DNA of 64,000 bases from Rhodanobacter denitrificans (lineage in GTDB: Bacteria > Pseudomonadota > Gammaproteobacteria > Xanthomonadales > Rhodanobacteraceae). A program made the translations under genes and the position numbers. Of the stretch, positions 40,700 through 49,645 are shown one piece after another (the stretch's first letter is position 1; every line of letters starts with the position of its first letter). The stretch covers positions 1 through 64,000 of the forward strand of contig QFPO01000015.1 of assembly GCA_003241385.1 (NCBI GenBank), written 5' to 3'. The notes under the pieces were generated by a model that was given only the letters and a program-made list of their open reading frames with translations, was not told the DNA's origin and did not search any database.

Positions 40700-40815
40700 C
40701 GGACGGACACCGGCTCGGAGCGGCCGATTCTCACGCGGCGGCGCGCCGGAGGGAAGGGCGCAGCGCACACCCGGTCGGGCAGTGCGGACAAGCGGCCGCG
40801 ACGCAGCTCGATCCG

Positions 40816-41466
40816 CTAGAGGTCCTCGGCGAGCAGGGTTTCGACCGCGGCCAGCGAGGCCCGCTGCATCGGGCCGCCGCCGATGCGGTCGAGCGGCGCC
40901 TGGCGGCGCCGCGCGTACGGCAGGATCGTCAGATCGATCGCCGCATCGCCGGCGTCGAAGCGGACCACCGGGCAATCCAGATCGTGCGTGCCGTCCAGAC
41001 GCAGGCGGCGCTGCTGCTGGTCGAAGTCGATGCCGTGCTCGCGCAGCCGCATCAGGACCTCGGCCGGATCGTCGGCGTGCAGGTGCAGGCAGACCGCCGA
41101 ATAGGCATCGGCGGTGCCTTCGAGCACGGCGCCGACCAGGCGCGGCTCGAACGGCGCGAAGAAGCGCAGCGCCTCGACCGCCGCCGTGCGCAGCCGGCGC
41201 AGCACGAGCGGCTGCGAATCGGCCTGGAACAGGCGCTGGTGTTCGCGCAGCGCGTCCTGGACCTCGGCATTGCTCGGCAGGCCGGTCTCCTCGGTGATGC
41301 CCAGGCGCAGGCCGGCCTTGCGCTTGGCCTGGCCGAAATCGCGCAGGCCGCTCTCGGCCATCAGGCGCGCGGCCTCCACCGCGATCGTACGTCGCAGATC
41401 GGTGCGTCGGGGATCGCCGTGACCGGGCGCCGGCGCGCGCGAGCGGGAGGAGGAGCGGCGCGACAT
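40816..41466 (-). CDS. Conserved hypothetical protein downstream of mrcA
   Basis: 216 residues, not confidently recognised. A basic N-terminus (MSRRSSSRSRAP) is followed by a helical part (TIAVEAARLMAESGLRDFGQAKRKAGLRLG) and an alpha/beta part (RLVGAVLEGTADAYSAVCLHLHADDPAEVLMRLREHGIDF, then HDLDCPVVRFDAGDAAIDLTILPY). The charged DAAIDLTILPY strand resembles nucleotidyltransferase-fold proteins, but no catalytic motif is clear. It begins 2 nt after the mrcA stop, so it is almost certainly co-expressed with PBP1A. Confidence 0.75.
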   Translation of the reverse strand: MSRRSSSRSRAPAPGHGDPRRTDLRRTIAVEAARLMAESGLRDFGQAKRKAGLRLGITEETGLPSNAEVQDALREHQRLFQADSQPLVLRRLRTAAVEALRFFAPFEPRLVGAVLEGTADAYSAVCLHLHADDPAEVLMRLREHGIDFDQQQRRLRLDGTHDLDCPVVRFDAGDAAIDLTILPYARRRQAPLDRIGGGPMQRASLAAVETLLAEDL

Positions 41467-41468
41467 CG

Positions 41469-43949
41469 TCAGAAGACGTCGTAGGCGTCGTTCTGGCGGT
41501 CGGCGTCGGGATCGGTCGAATGCACCTGGGTCGCCAGCCGCGAGACGTCCTCGCTGCGCAGCACCTCGAGGATCGCGTCGGGATCCGATGCCGAGGCCAG
41601 CGCGCCGGAGGCGCGGTCGACGCGCACGGTCACGACGCCGGACGGCATGTCGAACGGTTGCTCGGGCACGTCCTGCAATGCGGTCCGCATGAAGTCGATC
41701 CAGACCGGCAGCGACACCTTGGCACCGAACTCGCCGCGTCCGAGCGAGCTGAAATCGTCGAAGCCGGTCCAGGCCGCCGCGACCACTTTCGCATTGAAGC
41801 CGACGAACCAGGCGTCGCGGTGTTCGTTGGTCGTGCCGGTCTTGCCGGCCAGATCCTGCCGCTTGAGCGAGAGCGCGGCCGAGCCGGTGCCGCGGCGGAT
41901 CACGTCGCGCATCATCGAGGTCACCAGATAGCCGTTGCGCGCGTCGATCGTGCGCGTCGCATGGCGCGGCGCGTCGGCAATCGGCGGCGGTGCGGCGTGC
42001 GCCGAACCGATCGGCGACAGCGCCGCGGCCGTCGCATCGGTGTTGGCCACGGGCGGCGCAGACGGCGGCGCGGCGACGGTCTGCTCGGCACAGTCGGCGC
42101 AGGCCACCGCCGGATTGGCGCGATAGACCACAACGCCGTCGCGGTCGAGGATCTCGCTGACGAAGTAGGGCTGGACCAGGAAGCCGCCATTGGCGAAGAC
42201 CGCATAGCCGCGTGCCATGTCCAGCGGCGCCACGGCGGCCGTGCCGAGCGCCATCGACAGGTTCTCCGGCAACTGCTCGGGCCTGAAGCCGAAACGCGTG
42301 AAGTACTCGCGCGCGTAGCGCACGCCAATCGCGTCGAGCAGACGCACCGAGACCAGGTTGATCGAGCGCGTCAGCGCCTCGCGCAGGCGTACCGGGCCGC
42401 GGAAGCTGTCGTCGTCGTTCTTCGGCGTCCACAAGCCGTTCGGGCGCGACGGATCCGGGAACACCAGCGGCGCGTCGTTGACGACCGAAGCCGGATTGAA
42501 GCCCTGTTCGAACGCGGCCGAATAGATGAACGGCTTGAAGCTCGAACCGGGCTGGCGCGCGCTCTGCGTGGCGCGGTTGAACTTGCTGCGCTGGAAGCTC
42601 AGGCCGCCGGTCAGCGCGAGGATCGCGCCGTCGTTCGGATCGAGCGCGACCAGTGCGCCCTGGACCTTCGGCAACTGCGAGAGCGCCCAGCCGTTCTCCT
42701 CGTCGGGTGCCAGGCGCACGATGTCGCCGGGGCTCAGCACCGCGTCGACCCGCTTGGGCGCCGCGCCGCGGCTGTTCTCGTTGACGTAGGGACGGGCCCA
42801 GGCGACCGCGTCGAGATTCAGTTCGACGCTCTCGTCCTTGCCGAGATAGACGGTCGCCCGTTCGGCGTTCGAGGCGGTCACCAGACCCGGCGCGAGGCCG
42901 GCGATCGAACGGTAGCCGATCAAGTGCTGGTCCCATTCGGCCTTGCCCGAGCCCGCCTCGAGCTCGACGTGCGCCTCCGCGCCGCGCCAGCCGTGGCGGC
43001 GGTCGTAGGCGAACAGCGAATCGTGCAGGCCGCGGTTGGCGGCCTCCTGCGGCTGCGACTGCACCGTGGTGCGCACGCTGTAGCCGCCGGTCAGCGCGTC
43101 GTTGCCGAGCTGCTCGATCGCCTGCAGGCGGACCATCTCGGCCAGATACGGCGCCTCCAGCTCGATCGGCGGCTCGTGCGGATAGGACAGGTCCGGCTCG
43201 CGGTCGGCCGCCTCGTACGCGGCCTGGTCGATGAAGCGGTTGTCGAGCATCCGCTGCAGCACGTAGGTGCGCCGGATCAGCGCGCGCGGACGGTTCGCGA
43301 TCGGATTGCCGGTCGACGGGAACTTCGGGATCGAGGCCAGCATCGCGCATTCGGCCAGCGTCAGCTGATCGAGCGTCTTGCCGTAATAGAACTCCGCCGC
43401 CGCGGCGACGCCGTAGGCGCGATTGCCGAAGAAACTCTTGTTGAGATAAAGGCCGAGGATCTCGTCCTTCTCGAGCGCGTTCTCGATCCGGATCGCCAGG
43501 AACATCTCGGAGATCTTGCGCGTGAAGCTGACCTCGGAACTCAGGAAGAAATTGCGTGCGACCTGCTGGGTGATCGTCGAGCCGCCCGGCACGTGCTTGC
43601 TGCCGGTCGTGATCATCAGCCAGACCGCGCGCGTGATGCCGCCGAAATCGATGCCGCGGTGCCGGTAGAAGTCCGCGTCCTCGGCGGCGACGAAGGCCTG
43701 CTTGAGCTGCTCGGGGACTTCCTCGATCCGCGCCGGAATGCGCCGGGTCTCGCCGAACGTCGCGATCAGGCGCCCGTCGGCCGAATAGACCCGTAGCGGC
43801 ACCTGCAGGCGGACGTCGCGCAGGGTCTCCACGGACGGCAGCCGGGGGGCGATCAGCCAATACGTGACGCCGATCGCCAGGGCGCCGAACAAGGCTCCAG
43901 TCAACGCGAGGTAGATGCCGTAACGGAGCAGACGGTAAAGGATTTTCAT
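41469..43949 (-). CDS. mrcA: Penicillin-binding protein 1A
   Basis: 826-residue class A bifunctional peptidoglycan synthase. One N-terminal transmembrane helix is at about 12-33. The glycosyltransferase has catalytic Glu90 (AAEDADFYRHRG) and GGSTITQQVARNFF. An OB-like insert follows. The transpeptidase has the active-site Ser in PGSSFKPF (near 470), SxN as SIN and KTGTT near 703. A Pro/Ala-rich stretch with CADC near 610-650 interrupts the transpeptidase and looks poorly conserved. It is divergent from pilM, as in many gammaproteobacteria. Confidence 0.96.
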   Translation of the reverse strand: MKILYRLLRYGIYLALTGALFGALAIGVTYWLIAPRLPSVETLRDVRLQVPLRVYSADGRLIATFGETRRIPARIEEVPEQLKQAFVAAEDADFYRHRGIDFGGITRAVWLMITTGSKHVPGGSTITQQVARNFFLSSEVSFTRKISEMFLAIRIENALEKDEILGLYLNKSFFGNRAYGVAAAAEFYYGKTLDQLTLAECAMLASIPKFPSTGNPIANRPRALIRRTYVLQRMLDNRFIDQAAYEAADREPDLSYPHEPPIELEAPYLAEMVRLQAIEQLGNDALTGGYSVRTTVQSQPQEAANRGLHDSLFAYDRRHGWRGAEAHVELEAGSGKAEWDQHLIGYRSIAGLAPGLVTASNAERATVYLGKDESVELNLDAVAWARPYVNENSRGAAPKRVDAVLSPGDIVRLAPDEENGWALSQLPKVQGALVALDPNDGAILALTGGLSFQRSKFNRATQSARQPGSSFKPFIYSAAFEQGFNPASVVNDAPLVFPDPSRPNGLWTPKNDDDSFRGPVRLREALTRSINLVSVRLLDAIGVRYAREYFTRFGFRPEQLPENLSMALGTAAVAPLDMARGYAVFANGGFLVQPYFVSEILDRDGVVVYRANPAVACADCAEQTVAAPPSAPPVANTDATAAALSPIGSAHAAPPPIADAPRHATRTIDARNGYLVTSMMRDVIRRGTGSAALSLKRQDLAGKTGTTNEHRDAWFVGFNAKVVAAAWTGFDDFSSLGRGEFGAKVSLPVWIDFMRTALQDVPEQPFDMPSGVVTVRVDRASGALASASDPDAILEVLRSEDVSRLATQVHSTDPDADRQNDAYDVF

Positions 43950-44001
43950 TCCAGAAACATATAGATGTGAAGCCAGTCAAGGTTGCCGGCTCGGCAAACG
44001 G

Positions 44002-44007
44002 AGTATA
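44002..44007 (-). promoter_or_regulatory. Possible -10 of mrcA
   Basis: TATACT on the minus strand, about 53 bp upstream of the mrcA start. No convincing -35 is seen at the right distance, so support is weak. Confidence 0.3.
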
Positions 44008-44111
44008 GATCCTCGCCCCCGGCGCCGACAGGCGGGCGGCCTCCGGGAATCGCCGACGCCGGCAAATCGGCCCTGAACTGCCACGGAATCGACGGTTTCG
44101 TTAAGTGATGG

Positions 44112-44140
44112 TTGCCAATTTGTAAGAGCTCCGATTTAAT
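44112..44140 (+). promoter_or_regulatory. Sigma-70 promoter of pilMNOPQ
   Basis: TTGCCA (44112-44117), 17 nt, TTTAAT (44135-44140). The predicted start near 44147 is about 42 nt before the pilM GTG. The surrounding DNA is AT-rich compared with its neighbours. Confidence 0.6.
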
Positions 44141-44188
44141 GTAGAGGCGCATCTTTCGCTCGTAAGGGCGCGTAGGAAGGGGAAAAGC

Positions 44189-45246
44189 GTGGGCTTGTTC
44201 ACTGCGAAGACACCGGCCCTGATCGGTGTGGACATCAGTTCGACCGCGGTCAAGTTGTTGCAGTTGGGGCAGGTGGGGGGGCGCTATCGCGTGGAACACT
44301 ACGCGGTCGAGCCGTTGCCGCCCAACGCCGTCGTCGAGAAGAACATCGTCGAGGTCGAGGCCGTCGGCGAGGCCTTGCGCCGCGCGCTGAACCGGTCGGG
44401 CGCCAAGACCCGCGCCGCCGCCGCCGCCGTCGCCGGTTCGGCCGTGATCACCAAGATCATCCCGATGCCGGCCGATCTGAGCGAAGACGACATGGAGGCG
44501 CAGATCCAGGTCGAGGCCAATCAGTACATCCCGTATCCGATCGAGGAAGTCAGCCTCGATTTCGAGGTGGTCGGTCCGGTCAAGGACAACCCGGACATGG
44601 TCAACGTGCTGCTGGCCGCCTCGCGCACCGAGAACGTCGACCTGCGCGTGGCCGCGCTCGATCTGGGTGGCCTCGGCGCCAAGGTCATGGACGTGGAGGC
44701 GTTCGCGATGGAGAACGCGTTCCGCCTGATCACCGACCAGCTCTCGGTGTCCAAGGACGCCGTCGTCGCGGTCGTCGACGTCGGTGCGACGATGACCACG
44801 CTGATGTGCTGCGCAACCAGCGCACGATCTACTCGCGCGAGCAGGTCTTCGGCGGCAAGCAGCTGACCGACGAGGTCATGCGCCGCTACGGCTTGTCCTA
44901 CGAGGAGGCCGGCCTCGCCAAGCGCCAGGGCGGCCTGCCCGAATCCTACGAAGTCGAGGTGCTCGAGCCGTTCAAGGAGGCGATGGTCCAGCAGATCAGC
45001 CGCCTGCTGCAGTTCTTCTTCGCCGGCAGCGAGTACAGCCGCGTCGACCAGGTCGTGCTGGCCGGCGGCTGCGCGGCGATCGCCGGCGTCTCGGATCTGA
45101 TCGAGGAGCAGCTCGGCGTGCCGTGCGTGGTCGCCAACCCGCTGTCGAACATGGCGCTGTCCAACCGCGTGCAGGCACAGGCGCTGGCCCAGGACGCGCC
45201 CGCCCTGATGATCGCTTGCGGCCTCGCGCTGAGGAGCTTCGACTGA
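44189..45246 (+). pseudogene. pilM: pilM, type IV pilus assembly protein, frameshifted
   Basis: PilM is a cytoplasmic actin-like protein that binds the PilN N-terminus. The GTG start has AAGGGGAAAA upstream. The reading frame is intact for about 205 codons (GVDISSTAVKLLQLGQ, DVGATMTTLM) and then runs out of frame near 44806. The remainder continues perfectly in the +1-shifted frame (VLRNQRTIYSREQVFGGKQLTDEVMRRYG to ACGLALRSFD). Restoring one G (ATG-GTG-CTG for ATG-TG-CTG) gives a 352-residue protein, the usual length. Either a true one-base deletion or a sequencing error; the rest of the gene shows no decay. The end overlaps pilN by 1 nt. Confidence 0.88.
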
Positions 45247-46034
45247 TGGCAAAGATCAACCTCCTCCCGTGGCGTGCGGAACGGCGCAAGCAGCGCGAGC
45301 GCGAGTTCTACGTGCTGCTCGGCGCGACCGCCGTGGCCGGCGTGCTGGCGGTGCTGCTCGGCTACCTGATGATGGGCGCCAAGATCGACAACCAGAACGC
45401 GCGCAACGCGCGGCTGACCGCCGAGATCAAGAAGCTCGACGAGCAGATCAAGGAGATCGAGGAGCTCGACCGTACGCGCTCGCGGCTGCTGACGCGCAAG
45501 AACGCGATCGAGCAGCTGCAGGCCAACCGCTCGCAGATGGTCCATCTGTTCGACGAGATCGTGAAGACGATTCCCGACGGCACGCGCCTGACCGGACTCA
45601 AGCAGTCCGGCGACATGCTGACGCTCGAGGGCAATGCCGAATCGAACGCACGCGTCGCCAGCTACATGCGCAACATCGACAAGTCGCCGTGGATGGGACG
45701 CAGCGATCTCAAGAAGATCGAGAACAAGGCCGGTACCAAGGACATCCTCGACGTGCGGCTTCCGAACGTGTTCTCGCTCAGCGTCAAGCTGCTCAAGGTC
45801 GGCGATCAGAAGCCCGAAGACGGTGGCGGTGATGCGCCGACCGCAGATGCCGCGGCGACGCAGCCGGCCGGGGCGCAGCCGCGCGCGCCGCTCGGCACGC
45901 AGCTCGAGACCGCCGCCGGCCAGCTGATCGACGCCAACGCCAAGGCATCGGCCGCGCCGGCCGGCGCGGCTGCCAAGGCCAAGGAGACCGCAACCGATGC
46001 GAGCAAGGCGGCCGGGAAGGAGGGCGGACAGTGA
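45246..46034 (+). CDS. pilN: Type IV pilus assembly protein PilN
   Basis: 262-residue inner-membrane protein. The N-terminal INLLPWRAERRKQRE motif is the cytoplasmic tail that docks into PilM. One transmembrane helix follows (about 22-42), then a coiled coil (TAEIKKLDEQIKEIEELDRT) and a ferredoxin-like periplasmic domain. The last 60 residues are Ala/Pro-rich and make it longer than the Pseudomonas protein (about 200). The start overlaps the pilM stop (TGATG) and its end overlaps pilO (GTGA). Confidence 0.95.
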   Translation: MAKINLLPWRAERRKQREREFYVLLGATAVAGVLAVLLGYLMMGAKIDNQNARNARLTAEIKKLDEQIKEIEELDRTRSRLLTRKNAIEQLQANRSQMVHLFDEIVKTIPDGTRLTGLKQSGDMLTLEGNAESNARVASYMRNIDKSPWMGRSDLKKIENKAGTKDILDVRLPNVFSLSVKLLKVGDQKPEDGGGDAPTADAAATQPAGAQPRAPLGTQLETAAGQLIDANAKASAAPAGAAAKAKETATDASKAAGKEGGQ

Positions 46035-46753
46035 GCATCATCGACGACATCCGCAACCTCGACCGGCAGAACGTCGGCGGCTGGCCCAAGTCGGTCAAGA
46101 CACTGTTCGCGGTGCTGCTGATCGTGCTGATCGTGCTCGGCGGCTGGTGGTTCCTGATCCGCCCGCAGCAGGAAGAGCTCGATCGCCTGGTCAGCAAGGA
46201 AGGCACGCTCAAGGCCGATTTCTCGAAGAAGCAGTCGCGCGTGGTCAATCTGCCGGCGCTGCGCAAGCAGCTCGAGGACATGAACGAGATCCTGCGCCAG
46301 ATGCTGCGCCAGCTGCCGAGCAAGACCGACATGCCGGACCTGCTGGTCGACATCTCGCAGACCGCGCTGGCCGCCGGCATCGAAACCGAGCTGTTCCAGC
46401 CCGGCGGCGAGAAGATCCTGACCGAGGACTTCTATGCCGAGAAGCCGATCCAGCTGAAGATGGTCGGCAGCTACCACCAGTTCGGCACCTTCATCAGCGG
46501 CGTCGCCTCGTTGCCGCGTGTGGTCATCCTGACTCTGCACGACGTCTCGCTGAAGCCGGCCGAACGCGGCGCCGGGCAGCCGGCGCGGCCCGGCAACCTG
46601 CTGGTGCTCGAAGGCACCGTCAAGACCTACCGCTACGTCGACGACGACGAGGCGGCCGCGATCAACCAGGCCGAAGCGGCCAAGGCCGCCGCTGCCGGCG
46701 GCCGCAAGGCGCCGCCGCCCAAGCCCGCGCCGAAGCCGGCGGGAGGGAAGTGA
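46031..46753 (+). CDS. pilO: Type IV pilus assembly protein PilO
   Basis: 240-residue partner of PilN in the periplasmic alignment complex. A transmembrane helix lies at about 24-43 (LFAVLLIVLIVLGGWWFLI), preceded by a short cytoplasmic tail, then a coiled coil and a ferredoxin-like domain (LLVDISQTALAAGIETELF). The Pro/Ala/Lys-rich C-terminus is not conserved in the family. The start is GTG overlapping pilN. Confidence 0.95.
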   Translation: MSIIDDIRNLDRQNVGGWPKSVKTLFAVLLIVLIVLGGWWFLIRPQQEELDRLVSKEGTLKADFSKKQSRVVNLPALRKQLEDMNEILRQMLRQLPSKTDMPDLLVDISQTALAAGIETELFQPGGEKILTEDFYAEKPIQLKMVGSYHQFGTFISGVASLPRVVILTLHDVSLKPAERGAGQPARPGNLLVLEGTVKTYRYVDDDEAAAINQAEAAKAAAAGGRKAPPPKPAPKPAGGK

Positions 46754-46754
46754 G

Positions 46755-47291
46755 ATGAGCCGTTTCGTATCTCAGCTCGTCCGTCCGGCCGCGCTCGCGT
46801 CGCTGCTGCTCGTGCTGGCCGGCTGCGGCGGCGGTCAGGGCGACCTCGACCAGTGGCTGGCGCAGGAAAAGGCCAAGAAGGGCGGCCCGCTCGATCCGCT
46901 GCCGGTCATCAAGACGTTCGAGACATTCGAGTACAAGGCGCAGGATCTGCGCGATCCGTTCGGCGCGAGCCGGCAGGAACAGGAAGAGATGGCGGCGGCC
47001 GATGCCGGTCCGCGTCCCGACCAGAACCGCCAGAAGGAAGAGCTGGAACGCTATCCGCTGGACGGCTTGAAGATGATGGGAACGCTCGGAACCGGCGCGA
47101 ACATGGAAGGCCTGGTGAAGGATCCGGACGGCATCATCCATCGCGTCCGGCCCGGCAATTACCTGGGGCAGAACTACGGCCGCATCACGTCGATGAGCGA
47201 GGGTCAGATCGACCTCGTCGAGCTGGTGCCGAACGGCGTGGGCGGATGGATGGAACGTCCGGCATCGATGGCGCTGACCGATACGAAGTGA
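46755..47291 (+). CDS. pilP: Type IV pilus lipoprotein PilP
   Basis: 178-residue inner-membrane lipoprotein that links PilNO to the PilQ secretin. The signal peptide ends in lipobox LAGC. The C-terminal beta-domain has the typical pattern LEEYPLDGLKMMGTL-like, then DGIIHRVRPGNYLGQNYGRI. It begins one base after the pilO stop. Confidence 0.95.
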   Translation: MSRFVSQLVRPAALASLLLVLAGCGGGQGDLDQWLAQEKAKKGGPLDPLPVIKTFETFEYKAQDLRDPFGASRQEQEEMAAADAGPRPDQNRQKEELERYPLDGLKMMGTLGTGANMEGLVKDPDGIIHRVRPGNYLGQNYGRITSMSEGQIDLVELVPNGVGGWMERPASMALTDTK

Positions 47292-47313
47292 CCGACCCGT
47301 TGGGGGTAATGCA

Positions 47314-49572
47314 ATGATCAATGCACACATCATGAGCCCGGAGCGTGGATCGGGATTGCGCAGACTTCGTGCGCGGCTGTTCTGGATCGCTGCGGTGCTC
47401 GGCGTGACGTCGGCGGCCGCTCAGGCGCAGAACACGCTCGAGGCGATCGACTACACGGCGCTGCCGGGCGGCAAGGTCGAGATCACGCTGAAGTTCGCCG
47501 AACCGGTGACCGATCCGCGCGCGTTCACGACCGAGACGCCGCCGACGATCGCGCTGGATCTGCCCGATACGCGTAACGGCCTGACCAAGCGCCGCGTCGA
47601 GATCGGTACCGGCGCGACCGCGGGTGTGTCGGCCGTCGAGGCCGGCGGCCGCACGCGCGTCGTCGTCGACCTCTACCGGACGGCGACCTACACGACGCGG
47701 ATCAACGGCAATGCCCTGGTCGTCGCCGTCAACAACGGCGCCGTCGGCGCGACCGGTGTCGCCGCGACGACCGCGATGGTCGACCCGACCAAGGCATCCT
47801 CGGCCCAGCAGGGCGTGGAGCTGACCAACGTCGACTTCCGCCGCGGCAAGACCGGCGAAGGCCGCCTGATCGTCAGTTTCTCGCAGCCGGGCGTATCGGC
47901 CGATCTGAAGCGCGAGGGCGACCGCATCGTGCTCAACATCGCCAACGTCAAGCTCGGCGCGAACCAGGCGCAGCGTCTGGACGTGCTCGATTTCGCGACG
48001 CCGGTGCAGTCGATCGAGACGCGCTCGCGCGGCAACGGTGTGCGCATGGAGATTCTCGCGACGCAGCCGTACGAGCAGATGGCCTACCAGACCGGCACCG
48101 AGTACATCGTCGAGGTCGCACCCAAGCGCGAGGACCCGCAGGGCAAGGGCCGCAACAGCGAGCCGAACTACTCCGGCGAACGCGTGACGTTCAATTTCCA
48201 GGACATCCCGGCGCGCTCGGTGCTGAACCTGCTGGCCGAAGTCTCGCAGGTCAACATCGTCGTCGCCGATACCGTGCAGGGCAACGTCACGCTGCGTCTG
48301 ATCAACGTGCCGTGGGACCAGGCGCTCGACCTCGTGCTGCAGGCCAAGGGTCTGGACAAGCGCCTGCAGGGCAACGTGATCTGGGTCGGTCCGCAGGAGG
48401 AGATCGCCAAGCGCGAGCAGGCCCTCGCCGACGCGCGGCTCAAGCGCGAGGAGCAGGACGAGCTGATCTCCGACTACATTCCGGTCAACTACGGCAAGGC
48501 CAAGGACATCGCCGAGCTGCTGACCAAGGATACGCAGGGTGCGCAGGGTGGGGGCGGCGGTGCAGCCGGTGGGGGTGGCGGCAAGCAGCGCGGCTTCCTG
48601 TCGGTGCGCGGCTCGGTGACCTACGACGAGCGCACCAATACGCTGCTGGTCAGCGACATTCCGCTCAAGGTGCAGGAAATCCGCCAGCTGGTCGCCGTGC
48701 TCGACCGGCCGGTGCAGCAGGTTCTGATCGAGTCGCGCATCGTGATCGCGACCGACAGCTTCGCCCGCGAGCTCGGTGCCCGCTTCGGCATCAGCGGCGG
48801 CTACGAGGACAATCACGGCAACGTGATCACGACTGCCGGTACGGCGTCGGCGACCAACCGCATGAACAACCTCGCACTGATCAATCGCCTCAATGGCGGT
48901 CGCGGACTGCCGGTCGTCGCGCCAGCGCCGGCCCCCGGCGGCATCTCGGTGCCGCCGCTCAACGAGCGGCTCAACGTCAACCTGCCGGCGACGACCCCGG
49001 CCGGCAGCTTCGGCCTGGCGATTCTCGGCGCCGACTACCTGCTCGATCTGGAGCTCTCGGCCGCGCAGACCGAGGGCCGCGGCGAAGTCGTCTCGAGCCC
49101 GCGCGTGGTCACCGCCAACCAGAAGGAAGCGCTGATCAAGCAGGGCCAGGAAGTGGGTTACGTGACCTACCAGAACTCGGGTGCCGGCGGCGTCGGCACC
49201 GCGACCGTGCAGTTCAAGGAGGCTGTGCTGGAGCTGCGCGTGACGCCGACGATCACCGCCGACGACCGCGTCTATCTGAATCTCAACGTCAAGAAGGATG
49301 CGATCGCCGGCTACATCGACGTGCCCGGCGGCGGATCGGTCCCGCAGCTCGACAAGCGCGAGATGAACACCGGCGTCCTCGTCGACAACGGCCAGACCGT
49401 CGTGCTCGGCGGCGTCTACGAGGTCGAGAAGCGCGACGACCTGACCAAGGTGCCGCTGCTCGGCGACGTGCCGATCCTCGGCAACCTGTTCCGCAGGACC
49501 GGTCGCACCGATACCAAGGCCGAGCTGCTGATCTTCGTGACACCGAAGATCCTCAACGACAGCCTGAAATGA
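47314..49572 (+). CDS. pilQ: Type IV pilus secretin PilQ
   Basis: 752-residue outer-membrane secretin through which the pilus exits. Signal peptide, then AMIN domains that bind peptidoglycan (two copies, about 40-130 and 165-245), a secretin/TonB short N-terminal domain (VTFNFQDIPARSVLNLLAEVSQ), and an N-domain interrupted by a Gly-rich loop (near 410-425). The C-terminal secretin core includes VPLLGDVPILGNLFRR and ELLIFVTPKIL. GGGGG lies before the ATG. The operon is complete for MNOPQ apart from the pilM frameshift. Confidence 0.96.
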   Translation: MINAHIMSPERGSGLRRLRARLFWIAAVLGVTSAAAQAQNTLEAIDYTALPGGKVEITLKFAEPVTDPRAFTTETPPTIALDLPDTRNGLTKRRVEIGTGATAGVSAVEAGGRTRVVVDLYRTATYTTRINGNALVVAVNNGAVGATGVAATTAMVDPTKASSAQQGVELTNVDFRRGKTGEGRLIVSFSQPGVSADLKREGDRIVLNIANVKLGANQAQRLDVLDFATPVQSIETRSRGNGVRMEILATQPYEQMAYQTGTEYIVEVAPKREDPQGKGRNSEPNYSGERVTFNFQDIPARSVLNLLAEVSQVNIVVADTVQGNVTLRLINVPWDQALDLVLQAKGLDKRLQGNVIWVGPQEEIAKREQALADARLKREEQDELISDYIPVNYGKAKDIAELLTKDTQGAQGGGGGAAGGGGGKQRGFLSVRGSVTYDERTNTLLVSDIPLKVQEIRQLVAVLDRPVQQVLIESRIVIATDSFARELGARFGISGGYEDNHGNVITTAGTASATNRMNNLALINRLNGGRGLPVVAPAPAPGGISVPPLNERLNVNLPATTPAGSFGLAILGADYLLDLELSAAQTEGRGEVVSSPRVVTANQKEALIKQGQEVGYVTYQNSGAGGVGTATVQFKEAVLELRVTPTITADDRVYLNLNVKKDAIAGYIDVPGGGSVPQLDKREMNTGVLVDNGQTVVLGGVYEVEKRDDLTKVPLLGDVPILGNLFRRTGRTDTKAELLIFVTPKILNDSLK

Positions 49573-49645
49573 CACAGACCCATGGCGGCCGGGCGTGGCC
49601 GCCGCTCGCATCTGGCAACTGATTGAAACGCGATTTCGGAGAACG

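Noticed and set aside
44100..44188. Sigma-54 promoter for pilM
   Set aside because: No GG-N10-GC pair at the right spacing; the sigma-70 pair TTGCCA-17-TTTAAT fits better.
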